Assembly (NCBI GenBank): GCA_030524705.1
Contig: JAUNGD010000021.1
Location: forward strand, 1-46,924
Reading direction: 5' to 3'
Source: Lachnospiraceae bacterium
GTDB lineage: Bacteria; Bacillota; Clostridia; Lachnospirales; Lachnospiraceae
DNA: 46,924 nucleotides
Positions 1 through 9,107 of this stretch are shown here, piece by piece. The notes below the pieces were generated by a model. It had not been told where the DNA came from and ran no database searches. It saw nothing but the letters and a program-made list of their open reading frames with translations. The stretch's first letter is position 1, and each line of letters begins with the position of its first letter. The translations under genes and the position numbers were made by a program.

Positions 1-195
1 GTACCGGAGAAACGGCAGGTACGGAAGATGCCGGAAATACAGCAGGTGCGGAAGGTTCCGGGAATGCAGAGGCCGACGGGAACACAGCAGGTACGGAAGG
101 TATCGGAGAAACGGCAGATACGGAAGGTACCGGAGAAGCGTCAGGTACGGAAGGTGCCGGAAATACAGCAGGTACGGAAAGTATCAGGGATACTG
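1..195 (+). repeat. Degenerate in-frame Thr-Gly-Glu-Ala repeat of the surface protein
   Basis: Short imperfect tandem repeats built on GCAGGTACGGAAGGT / GGAGAAACG / GGAAATACA. They are translated in the surface-protein frame as TAGTEG, AGNTAG and GTGEAS-like units. The stretch is low-complexity and acidic and is probably a flexible spacer. It continues beyond the left window edge, so the copy number cannot be given. Confidence 0.75.
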
Positions 196-3100
196 GCGAT
201 ATGGAAAATCCCGGATATGACGAAAACACCTGGAATACAATAAATGTGCCGGATACCGGGTTTACAGTAGAGGCGCAGGAAAGTTCCGCGATATGGGATC
301 TGGGGGACGATGCGGAGACAGAGGATGAAAATAAAATGACGTACGAAGAGGGAGAAATGACAGAAGTTGAGGCAGGAGTATCTGTTAAGGTAAAGAATTC
401 CGACATTACAGCGGAAGAAAGGGGATTGGAGGTCGGTGATGCCGCAGTTCTGCAGGTTCATGCCTTTAACAGGCTGGAAGCCGATGTAAGCGTAAAGCTT
501 TATTTTTGGTCTTTTGATGGGATACTTCCTGAGTCAAAAGAACTGTGGGGAGATATTTTAGCAGTTCCGTGTACTGATATCGGAGTGGAGACCGGAGAGG
601 GGATGGAAGTTGAACCGTCAGAGTATAAGGATTTGGATGGGAGCAGCATGGAAGGGCAGATATATTATATTTGGGACAAAATTGAGAATGATGTTGCCGC
701 GTGCTATCTGTTGACGGAGCTTTCGCCCGGGACAGAGACTGATTTTGAAGTATCAGTGCATTCAGATACAGATAACAGAGTGGCTGTAGTCCCGGTTATT
801 GCAGGCGGCGCGGATGATAAATATTTTGATGAAGTTTATCTGACCTGGACTGGCACAGACAATAGTAAAGCAGAAGAAACAGATTCGGAGAATATGGAAT
901 CAGAGCATTTTCTGCAGCGTGCAGCAGGAACAGAGCAGTTAAATCCCTCAGATTTTGCCTCCATGAGACTGATTGTTATGGTGTCTGGAGAGGACAGGGT
1001 CGTGGATCCGGAGCATGTGATCGCAGACTATGGGAATATTTACCTTCTCCAGTATCATTCCACAGAGCAGTCCATGAATGCATATATGTATTATAAAGAA
1101 AATGCAGATGCAGTGGAGCCGGATACGGTGGTAGAGACGGCAGCTGATGCCATGGCAGCGGAAGGAACAGAATGGGATGTCACAGCGGAAGCGGAGAGAA
1201 TAGCGCCGGATACTGCGGAGGAGACAACAGCGGAGGATTCGCCTGTTGCTCCCGTTGTCAGAAATATGACAGAGGATCAGAATCCTGTCACTGCTCTTGC
1301 AGAAAAACAGGATTCCTCTGCAGCACAGATGGCAGACGGGCTGATTGCCTTAGTGGACACAGGAGTAAGCGAGGGCGGGAATATCATTGACCGTGTTTCA
1401 TTGATCGGAGATGAGTTAGAAGGAAACGGACACGGCAATGAGATGGCAGCGGCGATTGCGTCTCAGAATCCGGATGCGAAGATACTTTCTATCCGGGCGG
1501 TTGGAAATGACGGGCGGGGAACGATATCCTCTGTTGTGGCAGCAATGGAATATGCCATCAATCAGAATGCAAAGATCATCAACCTTTCAATTTATGCAAA
1601 GAGAGGTACTCTGAACTCTGTGCTGGAATCTGAGATTAAAAAAGCAGTATCACGGGGAATTTATGTGGTAGGCGCCGCAGGGAACGACGGCGCCGATGCA
1701 TCGGGGTACATGCCGGGTGGTGTGGAGGAAGCCTGGATCATTGGTGCATGCGATGAGAAAGGTACCAGAAGGGAAGATTCCAATTATGGCAGCACAGTGG
1801 ATTATTACGTCTCAGCCAGTTCGACATCAGAGGCGGCGGCGAAGTTCTGCGGGTATATATCGGCAAATGGCGTGGAAAGCGTCGGCAATGTTCTTGGTTC
1901 GGGGATGATTTTTGAGAATATTTCCGGGGAGGCAGGATCTGATACCACAGCTGCAGCAGAAGAAGCGGATACGGAAAACGGAGACTTTCTTTTGGCGGCC
2001 GCTCCGGATAAATTTAAGATTCAGGATGGAGATCCGGCATGGGCTCCGATGATTCTCAGAAGCGGCAGAGCGTCTACCCACAAAAGAAAAGTAATTTTCG
2101 GCAATGAAGAAAGGTGGATATACTGTCTTGAACCTTTAAAGGGAGAGCCGGTACATAATACGGAATTCAGTATCAGCAGTGCGGTGCAGTTGGGAGCAGA
2201 CGATGAAATAACAAAGGCGCTGTATTATCTTTATGGTGGACCAGCATGGGGAAAGACTGTAAATGGCGTAAATCTTAAAACGATCATGACGGATGCAGGC
2301 TGTTCAAACGACAATAATTACTATGCCATGACGCATTTTGTTATGGCATATTTTTACCTTAATGGAGATGAATTAAAATGGAACGCACATCCGGAGGGGC
2401 CGGGCGTATTGAATTCTGCCGGTATCAAGCTGGTGAAAACATTGGCAGGACACATCAGGAATATGCCGGGTATAACGGAGGCCACAGCGACTCTGAGTGA
2501 ATCCTCCGTGTCAGCATACTATGACGAATCTAAAAATACATACGTTTCTCAGCCGATCACCTACTATACGTTTTCTGGAAATACGGCAAAAATTCCCCTT
2601 CCGGAAGGAGTCATTCTGATAAATGACAGTACCGGAGCCGCTACTTTATCGGGAAATGCCATCGTCGATGGAGGCAATACATTTCATTTTGAGGCGGCGG
2701 TCTCTCCGGGTACGGTCCAGGATTATACACTGACCTGTGCAGTTGTGAGAGATTTTACTGCATACAGGAAAGATTTCAGCGGTAATGCTCAGGATATGGG
2801 ATTTATGTATGATTCGGATGACAGAGAGATCGGGTTTTCCGTGAATTGGCCGTCATACGGCTGCATTGAAATAGAAAAACTGGATGCCAGCACCGGAACA
2901 ACCGCACCTGCGGGCGGCTATAATATGGACGGTGCAAAATACACTATTTACACTTCGGAGGGGGAGTGGGTAGAAGAACTGACGATATACGATGGCCGGG
3001 CAGTTTCCGGTACTCTGACGCCGGGCAGGTACACGGTGAGGGAGACGGCTGCCCCTCCATATTATCAGATTGACAACACGTCTTATGAAGTGACAGTTCC

Positions 3101-4373
3101 GGCTTCCCAGACCGTAAAGATCGTGTCAGCCGACACACCAATGCCGGTACAGGTAAGGGTAAAAAAACAATCTACCGCGAATGAAGAAATCCTGGGTCTG
3201 ACCGGCTACGCCAGGGAAGGCGCAGAGTTTGGTATTTATACTGACAGGAACTGTACCGACAGATTAGCTGTGCTGACCACCGACGGACAGGGAATGACCA
3301 CCGAGTTTACATTGCCTCTGCCAGATCCCGAAGGGCCTGTAAGTACTACATACTATGTGAGAGAGGACAGAGCTCCGGCGGGCCATAAGCCGCATCCAGA
3401 ACCTGTACCATTTACTGTGTCCTATCCCCTCGATGCAGGGAAGACCATAACGATAGATGTCAGCAACGATCCAGAGTTTGCAGATGTAAATACAGTGATA
3501 GAAAAGCTGGATGAAAAAGGAAACAGGATAGAAGGTGTGCAGTTTGAAGTACGGTTTTACGATTCCGATAAGCTTGATACCGGAAAACTGCTGAAAACCT
3601 GGGTGCTTGCATCTGATGCGAACGGAGAGATCCATATGGACGAGGCGCATAAAGTAAGCGGCGAGTCTTTTTATACCTGGAATGACCGGGTCGTTGTTCC
3701 GAAGGGGTATCTCACGATCCAGGAGAGCAGGACACCGGCGCATTATGTGATGGATGACACAGTTTATGAGTGGGACACTGCCGGAAAAGAGCTGACTGTG
3801 AAGACTGTATATAATGATCTGGAACCGGGAAAGATAACGCTTCATAAATTTGATGCGAATGGGAAAACTCCTTTATCCGGTGTGACGTTTGAACTGAAAT
3901 TCTTGAAGGCCTCTGAGCAGCCTGGACAAAAACCGCTTCCTCATAAGTTTCTTTTGAAAGAAGGGGAAGTAGTCCGGCTTACGACGGATGCACAGGGAGA
4001 AGTGGTATTTGACAATTTGGATCAGGGAGAATACCAGATTACGGAAACTTCAACAACAAAGGGGCATAGCCTGTTAAAAGATCCCATCCGCATTTCTCTG
4101 CCACTTACAATGACGGCGAAGGAGGCCTCTTCTCAGAAAAATATTGATCTGAGCAAAGCAAAGCTGAATTCAGGGTATGATGATAAATACTATTTTTTTG
4201 AATGTACATATGAAGTCACAAACTCATATAATTTTAAAGTTCCGACCACCGGTGCGGAAGGCGGTTGGAGATATGGTTATATCGGAATGGGCATGCTGGC
4301 AGTCCTTTGTGCTGGAAGAGTAATCTACGGATGGAAACGCAGGCACAAAACGTCCATGATCTACCGGAAATGA
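1..4373 (+). CDS. Cell-wall-anchored surface protein with subtilase, thioester-like and Cna-B domains (5' truncated by window)
   Basis: The reading frame is open from base 3, so the gene starts upstream; 1456 residues are visible (numbered from base 3). After a Thr/Gly/Glu/Ala repeat and a spacer comes a subtilase (S8) domain with a complete triad: Asp452 (LVDTGV), His477 (GHGNEM) and Ser609 (STSEAAA). Next is a domain resembling thioester domains of Gram-positive adhesins: Cys708 in a YCLEP context, but the position where Gln is usual reads Thr-His (THFVMAYFY). Four Cna-B/SpaA-like modules follow at about 2860-3110, 3150-3470, 3487-3780 and 3826-4110; each starts with a Lys strand (IEIEKLD, VRVKKQ, VIEKLD, ITLHKFD) and ends in an E-box (YTVRET, YYVRED, LTIQES, YQITET), the pattern of intramolecular isopeptide bonds. 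The C-terminus has a VPTTG sortase motif (4239-4253), a membrane helix and a basic tail. Inferred role: adhesion and/or surface proteolysis. Substrate unknown. Confidence 0.85.
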   Translation, partial: TGETAGTEDAGNTAGAEGSGNAEADGNTAGTEGIGETADTEGTGEASGTEGAGNTAGTESIRDTGDMENPGYDENTWNTINVPDTGFTVEAQESSAIWDLGDDAETEDENKMTYEEGEMTEVEAGVSVKVKNSDITAEERGLEVGDAAVLQVHAFNRLEADVSVKLYFWSFDGILPESKELWGDILAVPCTDIGVETGEGMEVEPSEYKDLDGSSMEGQIYYIWDKIENDVAACYLLTELSPGTETDFEVSVHSDTDNRVAVVPVIAGGADDKYFDEVYLTWTGTDNSKAEETDSENMESEHFLQRAAGTEQLNPSDFASMRLIVMVSGEDRVVDPEHVIADYGNIYLLQYHSTEQSMNAYMYYKENADAVEPDTVVETAADAMAAEGTEWDVTAEAERIAPDTAEETTAEDSPVAPVVRNMTEDQNPVTALAEKQDSSAAQMADGLIALVDTGVSEGGNIIDRVSLIGDELEGNGHGNEMAAAIASQNPDAKILSIRAVGNDGRGTISSVVAAMEYAINQNAKIINLSIYAKRGTLNSVLESEIKKAVSRGIYVVGAAGNDGADASGYMPGGVEEAWIIGACDEKGTRREDSNYGSTVDYYVSASSTSEAAAKFCGYISANGVESVGNVLGSGMIFENISGEAGSDTTAAAEEADTENGDFLLAAAPDKFKIQDGDPAWAPMILRSGRASTHKRKVIFGNEERWIYCLEPLKGEPVHNTEFSISSAVQLGADDEITKALYYLYGGPAWGKTVNGVNLKTIMTDAGCSNDNNYYAMTHFVMAYFYLNGDELKWNAHPEGPGVLNSAGIKLVKTLAGHIRNMPGITEATATLSESSVSAYYDESKNTYVSQPITYYTFSGNTAKIPLPEGVILINDSTGAATLSGNAIVDGGNTFHFEAAVSPGTVQDYTLTCAVVRDFTAYRKDFSGNAQDMGFMYDSDDREIGFSVNWPSYGCIEIEKLDASTGTTAPAGGYNMDGAKYTIYTSEGEWVEELTIYDGRAVSGTLTPGRYTVRETAAPPYYQIDNTSYEVTVPASQTVKIVSADTPMPVQVRVKKQSTANEEILGLTGYAREGAEFGIYTDRNCTDRLAVLTTDGQGMTTEFTLPLPDPEGPVSTTYYVREDRAPAGHKPHPEPVPFTVSYPLDAGKTITIDVSNDPEFADVNTVIEKLDEKGNRIEGVQFEVRFYDSDKLDTGKLLKTWVLASDANGEIHMDEAHKVSGESFYTWNDRVVVPKGYLTIQESRTPAHYVMDDTVYEWDTAGKELTVKTVYNDLEPGKITLHKFDANGKTPLSGVTFELKFLKASEQPGQKPLPHKFLLKEGEVVRLTTDAQGEVVFDNLDQGEYQITETSTTKGHSLLKDPIRISLPLTMTAKEASSQKNIDLSKAKLNSGYDDKYYFFECTYEVTNSYNFKVPTTGAEGGWRYGYIGMGMLAVLCAGRVIYGWKRRHKTSMIYRK

Positions 4374-4683
4374 TTCTGGCGGTTACTTGCACAATCGTTG
4401 ACAGTTTAATGCAGAGCGCCGTGAGAGGACGGCAGTTAGTCACTGCCTCCTCAAAACGTTCTACCGGATAGAAGATAAAGGATTCCTCCGTTACAGTGCA
4501 AGGCTCTCCGGGGGCTGATCCGATAGGATGTGGAAAAGTGAAAGCCAAAATGATAAATGGCATCTCCGTGTTATCGCACACAAAAAAAGCAATCAATCAT
4601 TGATTGCCCTTCCTGTTTTGAATACTTCTTGAATACTTTTGTTTTTTGACCCTTGAAAAAGCCCATAAAACAAAGCTTTTCAG
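4374..4683. other. Non-coding gap between surface protein and tRNA-Arg
   Basis: No credible gene: the short frames here lack ribosome binding sites and protein-like composition. The only clear element is the - strand terminator of the tRNA (4582-4607). No strong + strand terminator for the surface protein is visible. An AT-rich weak stem near 4654-4680 (AAAAGC paired with GCTTTT) is a poor candidate. Confidence 0.5.
4582..4607 (-). terminator. Intrinsic terminator of tRNA-Arg
   Basis: On the - strand, GCAATCAAT pairs with ATTGATTGC (4589-4607; the real loop must open some central pairs) and is followed by seven T (4582-4588). It lies about 75 bases downstream of the tRNA 3' end in the right orientation. 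Confidence 0.75.
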
Positions 4684-4756
4684 CGCACCTGAAGGGATTC
4701 GAACCCCTGGCACGTGGTACCGGAAACCACTGCTCTATCCCCTGAGCTACAGGTGC
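4684..4756 (-). tRNA. tRNA-Arg (anticodon CCG)
   Basis: The 73-nt cloverleaf on the - strand has acceptor arms GCACCTG / CAGGTGC, a D-arm with the usual TAGCTCAG start, anticodon stem GTGGT / ACCAC with loop TTCCGGT (anticodon CCG, reads CGG), and a T-arm containing GGTTCGAATCC. The discriminator base is G and CCA is not encoded, so CCA must be added enzymatically. The gene is solitary, with its own promoter and terminator. Confidence 0.93.
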
Positions 4757-4774
4757 ATTTGAAATTGCTTAATC

Positions 4775-4803
4775 ATATTAGCACACTTTCCTGAAAATGT
4801 AAA
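4775..4803 (-). promoter_or_regulatory. Promoter of tRNA-Arg
   Basis: On the - strand: TTTACA (4798-4803), 17-base spacer, TAATAT (4775-4780), with TGC just before the -10 (extended -10). Expected transcription start is about 10 bases upstream of the mature tRNA 5' end. Near-consensus housekeeping promoter. Confidence 0.85.
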
Positions 4804-4965
4804 GTATTGATTGCGCAAGATTTTACAATGATTTTTGACGCCGTTTTTTGAAAAAGAGCAGCTCAGCCCCACGATTGGGCCGGTCAGTAAAGTCAGAAGT
4901 TCTCCGGACGGCAGGAAAAACTGCGCAGATTCGGAAGATTTAGGATTTCTTTAAGAAACGGATGC

Positions 4966-4994
4966 TTTACATGGATGTATTAATATGCTAAAAT
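4966..4994 (+). promoter_or_regulatory. Promoter of the SH3-domain protein gene
   Basis: TTTACA (4966-4971), 17-base spacer, TAAAAT (4989-4994), preceded by TGC. About 70 bases separate the -10 from the start codon at 5066. The rest of the gap 4757-5065 holds only the divergent tRNA promoter. Confidence 0.8.
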
Positions 4995-5065
4995 TGTTTT
5001 AAAATTTGTAATATTTTATCTCTATTTACCGGAGATGAATAAATAAAACAGCAGGGGGAAAACAG

Positions 5066-6004
5066 ATGTTGGATAATTTCAGAGAATGGCTTTCCGATAA
5101 CTTACGATACATTTTACTCGGTCTGGCAGGCATTCTGCTTCTTGTGATCGCTTTTTTTGCCATTCGTCTTATCAGTGGTCTCGGCTCACCAAAGAAAACA
5201 CAGCCGGAGGTACAGCAGACGACAGAGCACATGACAGAGTCTGTGACAGAAAAGAATGAGAGCGGGCAGCTGGTACGGAACCAGACAGATGTGCTGAATT
5301 TTGTGACAGGATATTATACCGCAAGGGCGAACAAGGATTTTGACTCCCTTGCTTCTATGTTGGAAGTATATGATGATGCTGTACGCGCGGAGATTGAAAG
5401 AGAAGATGCGCTGGTAGAGTCTTACAGCAATATTATGACCTATTCAAAGCCCGGACTGACAGACGGTTCCTATGTCGTATATGCGTATTTTGATGCAAAG
5501 GTGTCTGGAGCGAATACGCTGGCGCCGGGGCTTCGGGACATGTATTTGATCACGAACAGCGAGGGCAGTCTTGTAAAATCAGATACGGACAGTCACCCGG
5601 AGCAGCAGGCATACATTGAAGAGCTGAGAGCAGACAGTGATGTACAGGCGCTGAAGGCGGATGTAGATAAGAAGTTTGAGGACGCGGTAAATTCGGATGA
5701 AGATCTGAAGAAGCTTCTGAGTTCGGATGACGCTTCTGCTGATACACAGGGAGCTGATTCGAACGGAACAGGGGATGGCGCTCCGGTAGTTGGTACCACC
5801 ACAGGAACCATGCAGGCGACGACGGAGGTGAATGTCCGGGGTACAGATTCTGCGGAAGGTACGCTTTACGGAGTACTCAGCACGGGTATGCAGGTGGAAG
5901 TACTTGAGAACCTTGATTCAGGATGGTCCAAGATCAGTTACACGACCAATGGTACCACCATCGAAGGATATGTTATGACACAGTATTTGGCCGCTGTTCA
6001 GTAA
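5066..6004 (+). CDS. Membrane-anchored SH3-domain protein
   Basis: 312 residues. A single N-terminal membrane helix (about 13-36) after a short acidic/basic N-terminus implies an extracytoplasmic body. The middle (about 70-225) is an NTF2/Cys-less globular-looking segment followed by an acidic, Ser/Asp-rich linker. The last about 65 residues (TEVNVRG... GSWS/K-type GWSKISY... EGYVMTQYL) form a bacterial SH3 (SH3b) domain of the kind that binds peptidoglycan. The start is supported by a GGGGGAAAA ribosome site 7-8 bases upstream. Monocistronic, with its own promoter and terminator. Specific function unknown; a cell-wall-sensing or scaffold role is inference. Confidence 0.8.
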   Translation: MLDNFREWLSDNLRYILLGLAGILLLVIAFFAIRLISGLGSPKKTQPEVQQTTEHMTESVTEKNESGQLVRNQTDVLNFVTGYYTARANKDFDSLASMLEVYDDAVRAEIEREDALVESYSNIMTYSKPGLTDGSYVVYAYFDAKVSGANTLAPGLRDMYLITNSEGSLVKSDTDSHPEQQAYIEELRADSDVQALKADVDKKFEDAVNSDEDLKKLLSSDDASADTQGADSNGTGDGAPVVGTTTGTMQATTEVNVRGTDSAEGTLYGVLSTGMQVEVLENLDSGWSKISYTTNGTTIEGYVMTQYLAAVQ

Positions 6005-6030
6005 ATAAGGTATTGGACTGGTGGAAATGT

Positions 6031-6081
6031 CTGCTGCAGATGCGCAGGAGGAGACTCCCGCACATTTGCAGCAGTTTTTTT
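6031..6081 (+). terminator. Intrinsic terminator after SH3 protein gene
   Basis: CTGCTGCAGATG (6031-6042) pairs with CATTTGCAGCAG (6063-6074) with one G-U pair, followed by seven T. Confidence 0.85.
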
Positions 6082-6240
6082 CAGACTTTTCGAGAAGCAC
6101 CTTTTTGTGTGGGGCAGAAGCATATTTGCGTATTCTTTTTAGAGTTGTTTCTGTGCTTTTCATGTGGTAAACTAAAAAATGGAGAAAAGGAATGGAAAGA
6201 TTACTTTGAATATAAAATGGCGGACAAAACAGGTAGAGCG

Positions 6241-7044
6241 ATGAAACAGGGATTTGTAAAGCAAAAGAGTTCCGGTGAAATACGGCTGAATAAATATCTG
6301 AGCGATGCAGGGGTGTGCTCCCGGCGGGAGGCAGACCGAATGATAGAGGCGGGAGCTGTAACGGTGGATGGCGTCGCGGCAGTGCAGGGAATGAAAATCC
6401 GGCCGGAACAGCATGTTTTTGTAAAAGGAAAAGAGGTTGCCAGAGAGCAGGAGATGATTTTGCTCGCGGTCAACAAGCCCCGGGGGATTGTCTGTACGAC
6501 GGACACACGATGGGATGACCGGACGATCTATGATCTGCTGAATTATCCGAAACGCATTTTTTCTGTCGGCAGATTGGATAAGGAGTCAGAAGGGCTTTTA
6601 CTGATGACGAACAACGGCGATATTCTGAATAAAATCATGAGGGCAGGGAATTATCATGAAAAGGAGTATCTTGTCACCGTTGATAAGGAGATCACGCCGG
6701 AGTTCCTGAAGAAAATGGCGGAGGGCGTGTATCTTCGGGAGCTGGAAGTAAAGACGAGGCCGTGCCGGGTCGAGCTGGCGGGGGAGAAGCGGTTCCGCAT
6801 TGTTTTGACCCAGGGCCTGAACCGTCAGATCCGCAGGATGTGTGAAACGCTTCATTATAAAGTGACCCGTCTGGTGCGGGTGCGGATCATGAACATTGAG
6901 CTGGGGGATTTAAGGCCCGGAGAATACAGAAGCATTACGCGGGCAGAATGGGCTTCCCTGCAGGCGCAGTTGAAGCATTCAGAAAATCCCGGCAGCAGCC
7001 GGAAAAAGAATCAGAATTTTGAAAGGAATCGGGAAATCAGATGA
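6241..7044 (+). CDS. rluF: 23S rRNA pseudouridine synthase RluF-type
   Basis: 267 residues. Isomerises a uridine of 23S rRNA to pseudouridine; RluF of E. coli targets U2604. An N-terminal S4 RNA-binding domain (about 14-60, IRLNKYLSDAGVCSRREADR) precedes the RsuA/RluB/E/F catalytic domain with Asp113 in GRLDKESEGLLL. The stretch RAGNYHEKEYLVTVDK and the motif LTQGLNRQIRRM are closest to RluF as I remember it. ATG 6241 was chosen because AGG lies 7 bases upstream; ATG 6217 (8 residues longer) has no ribosome site at proper distance. The stop overlaps the ligA start (ATGA), so the two are probably co-translated. Confidence 0.85.
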   Translation: MKQGFVKQKSSGEIRLNKYLSDAGVCSRREADRMIEAGAVTVDGVAAVQGMKIRPEQHVFVKGKEVAREQEMILLAVNKPRGIVCTTDTRWDDRTIYDLLNYPKRIFSVGRLDKESEGLLLMTNNGDILNKIMRAGNYHEKEYLVTVDKEITPEFLKKMAEGVYLRELEVKTRPCRVELAGEKRFRIVLTQGLNRQIRRMCETLHYKVTRLVRVRIMNIELGDLRPGEYRSITRAEWASLQAQLKHSENPGSSRKKNQNFERNREIR

Positions 7045-9005
7045 ATCAGCAGATAGAGCGGATGAGGGAATTATCTCAGAAGCTTACACAGGCTTCAAAG
7101 GCATATTATCAGGAAGACCGGGAGATTATGAGCAATCTGGAGTACGACAGGCTGTATGATGAGCTTCAGAGGCTGGAGCAGGAGAGCGGCATTGTGCTGG
7201 CGGGCAGTCCTACAGTGACCGTGGGATACGAGGCTTTGGAAGCGCTGCCGAAGGAGCGGCATGAGTCTTTGATGCTGTCTCTGGGAAAGACGAAGGAGCG
7301 TTCAGAGCTGGCAGAGTTTGCAGGAGATCACGACGTTCTTGTTTCCTGGAAGCTGGATGGACTGACGGTGGTTCTCACATACCGGAACGGTCAGCTTGAA
7401 AAAGCGGTTACCCGGGGAAACGGCGAGATCGGCGAGGTCATCACGAATAATGCAAAGGTATTTCAGAATATCCCCCTGCGTATTGCATATCAGGGAGAGC
7501 TGGTTCTGCGGGGCGAGGCGATCATCACCTACTCCGAATTTGAAAAGATAAATGAAGAGATCGAGGATGTGGAGGCAAAATACAAAAATCCCCGGAATCT
7601 CTGCAGCGGTTCGGTAAGACAGCTGAACAATGAGATCACGGCGAACCGCCATGTCAGGTTTTATGCCTTTGCGCTGGTGAAGGCAGAGGACGTTGATTTC
7701 CGCAATTCGAGAAACGCCCAGTTTGAGTGGCTGAGGTCCCAGGGGTTTGACGTAGTGGAATACCGCCTGGCGACGGCAGCGCAGATGGAGGATACGGTTG
7801 CTTATTTTGCGGAGAAAATACAGCATTATGATATCCCGTCCGACGGACTGGTGGTGACGTATGACGATATTGCATACGGCCAATCATTGGGACGGACGGC
7901 GAAGTTTCCCAGAGATTCGATTGCTTTTAAATGGCAGGACGAGACGAGGGAGACGAAGCTTCTGGAGATTGAGTGGAGCCCGTCGCGGACCGGGCTGATC
8001 AATCCCGTGGCGATTTTTGAACCGGTGGAACTGGAAGGCACGACGGTGAGTCGTGCCAGCGTCCACAACTTAAGCATTATGAAGGCACTGAAGCTGGGAA
8101 TCGGCGATACGATCACCGTATACAAGGCAAATATGATCATTCCTCAGATTGCGGAAAATCTGACCGGGAGCGGAACGATAGAGATACCGAAGACGTGCCC
8201 CGTCTGCGGCGGCAGGACCGCCGTTCGTTCAGTAAATGACGCAGAGACGCTGTACTGTACGAATGAGCAGTGCAGCGCGAAAAAAATTAAGTCATTTACA
8301 TTGTTTGTCAGCCGAAATGCGATGAATATTGAGGGGCTGTCCGAGGCTACCCTGGAAAAATTCATTGCCAGAGGATACATTCACAGATTTGCGGATATTT
8401 TTCATCTTTCCGATCATAGGGACGCCATCGTAGAGATGGAGGGATTTGGCGAAAAATCCTATGCAAATCTGATACAAAGTATTGAAAATGCCAGACATAC
8501 GACGCTTCCCAGGGTCATATACAGCCTGGGAATCCCGAACATCGGGGCGGCGAATGCAAAGCTGCTCTGCAGCCATTTTGAACATGACCTGGCCCGCATC
8601 CGCAGCAGCAGCCAGGAGGAGGTGGCCGCTGTGGAGGGACTCGGAGAGGTGATCGCGGCCGCGGTAGTGGGCTATTTTTCCGATCCGGTAAATAAAGAAA
8701 ACCTTGATGCGCTTTGCAGCGAGCTGGAGATCGAAAAGCCGGAGGAGGCGTCCCAGGAGCAGGTTTTTTCCGGTAAGGTTTTTGTTATTACCGGTTCTGT
8801 GGAGCATTTTGCCAACCGGAACGAGTTAAAAGCGTATATTGAGGCGCGCGGGGGGAAGGTCACAGGCTCCGTATCCAAAAATACGGATTATCTGATCAAC
8901 AATGACACGGCGTCCGCATCGTCAAAAAATAAAAAAGCAAGAGAGCTGGAAATCCCGATTTTGTCTGAGGAGGAATTTCTGGAGCTGGCAGAGAACCAGC
9001 AGTGA
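7041..9005 (+). CDS. ligA: NAD-dependent DNA ligase LigA
   Basis: 654 residues, close to the usual 665-670. Seals nicks in duplex DNA using NAD+. Visible in order: Ia domain (YYQEDREIMSNLEYDRLYDEL), adenylation Lys104 in KLDG, TRGNGEIGE (TRGDGxxGE is usual), second nucleotidyltransferase motifs (IAFKWQ), OB domain, Zn finger CPVCGG...CTNEQC, helix-hairpin-helix repeats and a C-terminal BRCT domain (VFVITGSVEHFANRNELKAY). Starts at ATG overlapping the rluF stop. No other ligA is in the window. The TRGNG and KLDG variants could mark a paralogous, divergent ligase, as some Clostridia have two, but all core residues look present. Confidence 0.92.
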   Translation: MNQQIERMRELSQKLTQASKAYYQEDREIMSNLEYDRLYDELQRLEQESGIVLAGSPTVTVGYEALEALPKERHESLMLSLGKTKERSELAEFAGDHDVLVSWKLDGLTVVLTYRNGQLEKAVTRGNGEIGEVITNNAKVFQNIPLRIAYQGELVLRGEAIITYSEFEKINEEIEDVEAKYKNPRNLCSGSVRQLNNEITANRHVRFYAFALVKAEDVDFRNSRNAQFEWLRSQGFDVVEYRLATAAQMEDTVAYFAEKIQHYDIPSDGLVVTYDDIAYGQSLGRTAKFPRDSIAFKWQDETRETKLLEIEWSPSRTGLINPVAIFEPVELEGTTVSRASVHNLSIMKALKLGIGDTITVYKANMIIPQIAENLTGSGTIEIPKTCPVCGGRTAVRSVNDAETLYCTNEQCSAKKIKSFTLFVSRNAMNIEGLSEATLEKFIARGYIHRFADIFHLSDHRDAIVEMEGFGEKSYANLIQSIENARHTTLPRVIYSLGIPNIGAANAKLLCSHFEHDLARIRSSSQEEVAAVEGLGEVIAAAVVGYFSDPVNKENLDALCSELEIEKPEEASQEQVFSGKVFVITGSVEHFANRNELKAYIEARGGKVTGSVSKNTDYLINNDTASASSKNKKARELEIPILSEEEFLELAENQQ

Positions 9006-9107
9006 TATTCTGTGGAAAGAAACATCCAAAACGGTGCCTGGGGGACAGAAAAGAGCTAAGCGGTGCGGATGCTTTTCGAAAACAGAATGGAAAGAGGAGG
9101 AGAAAAA

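Noticed and set aside
5923-6240. Longer N-terminus of rluF
   Set aside because: It would overlap the SH3 gene and its terminator; the added residues are not S4-like.
9006-9107. SAM riboswitch or T-box before metA
   Set aside because: Only about 100 bases with no recognisable paired architecture; also metA may be read from upstream genes.
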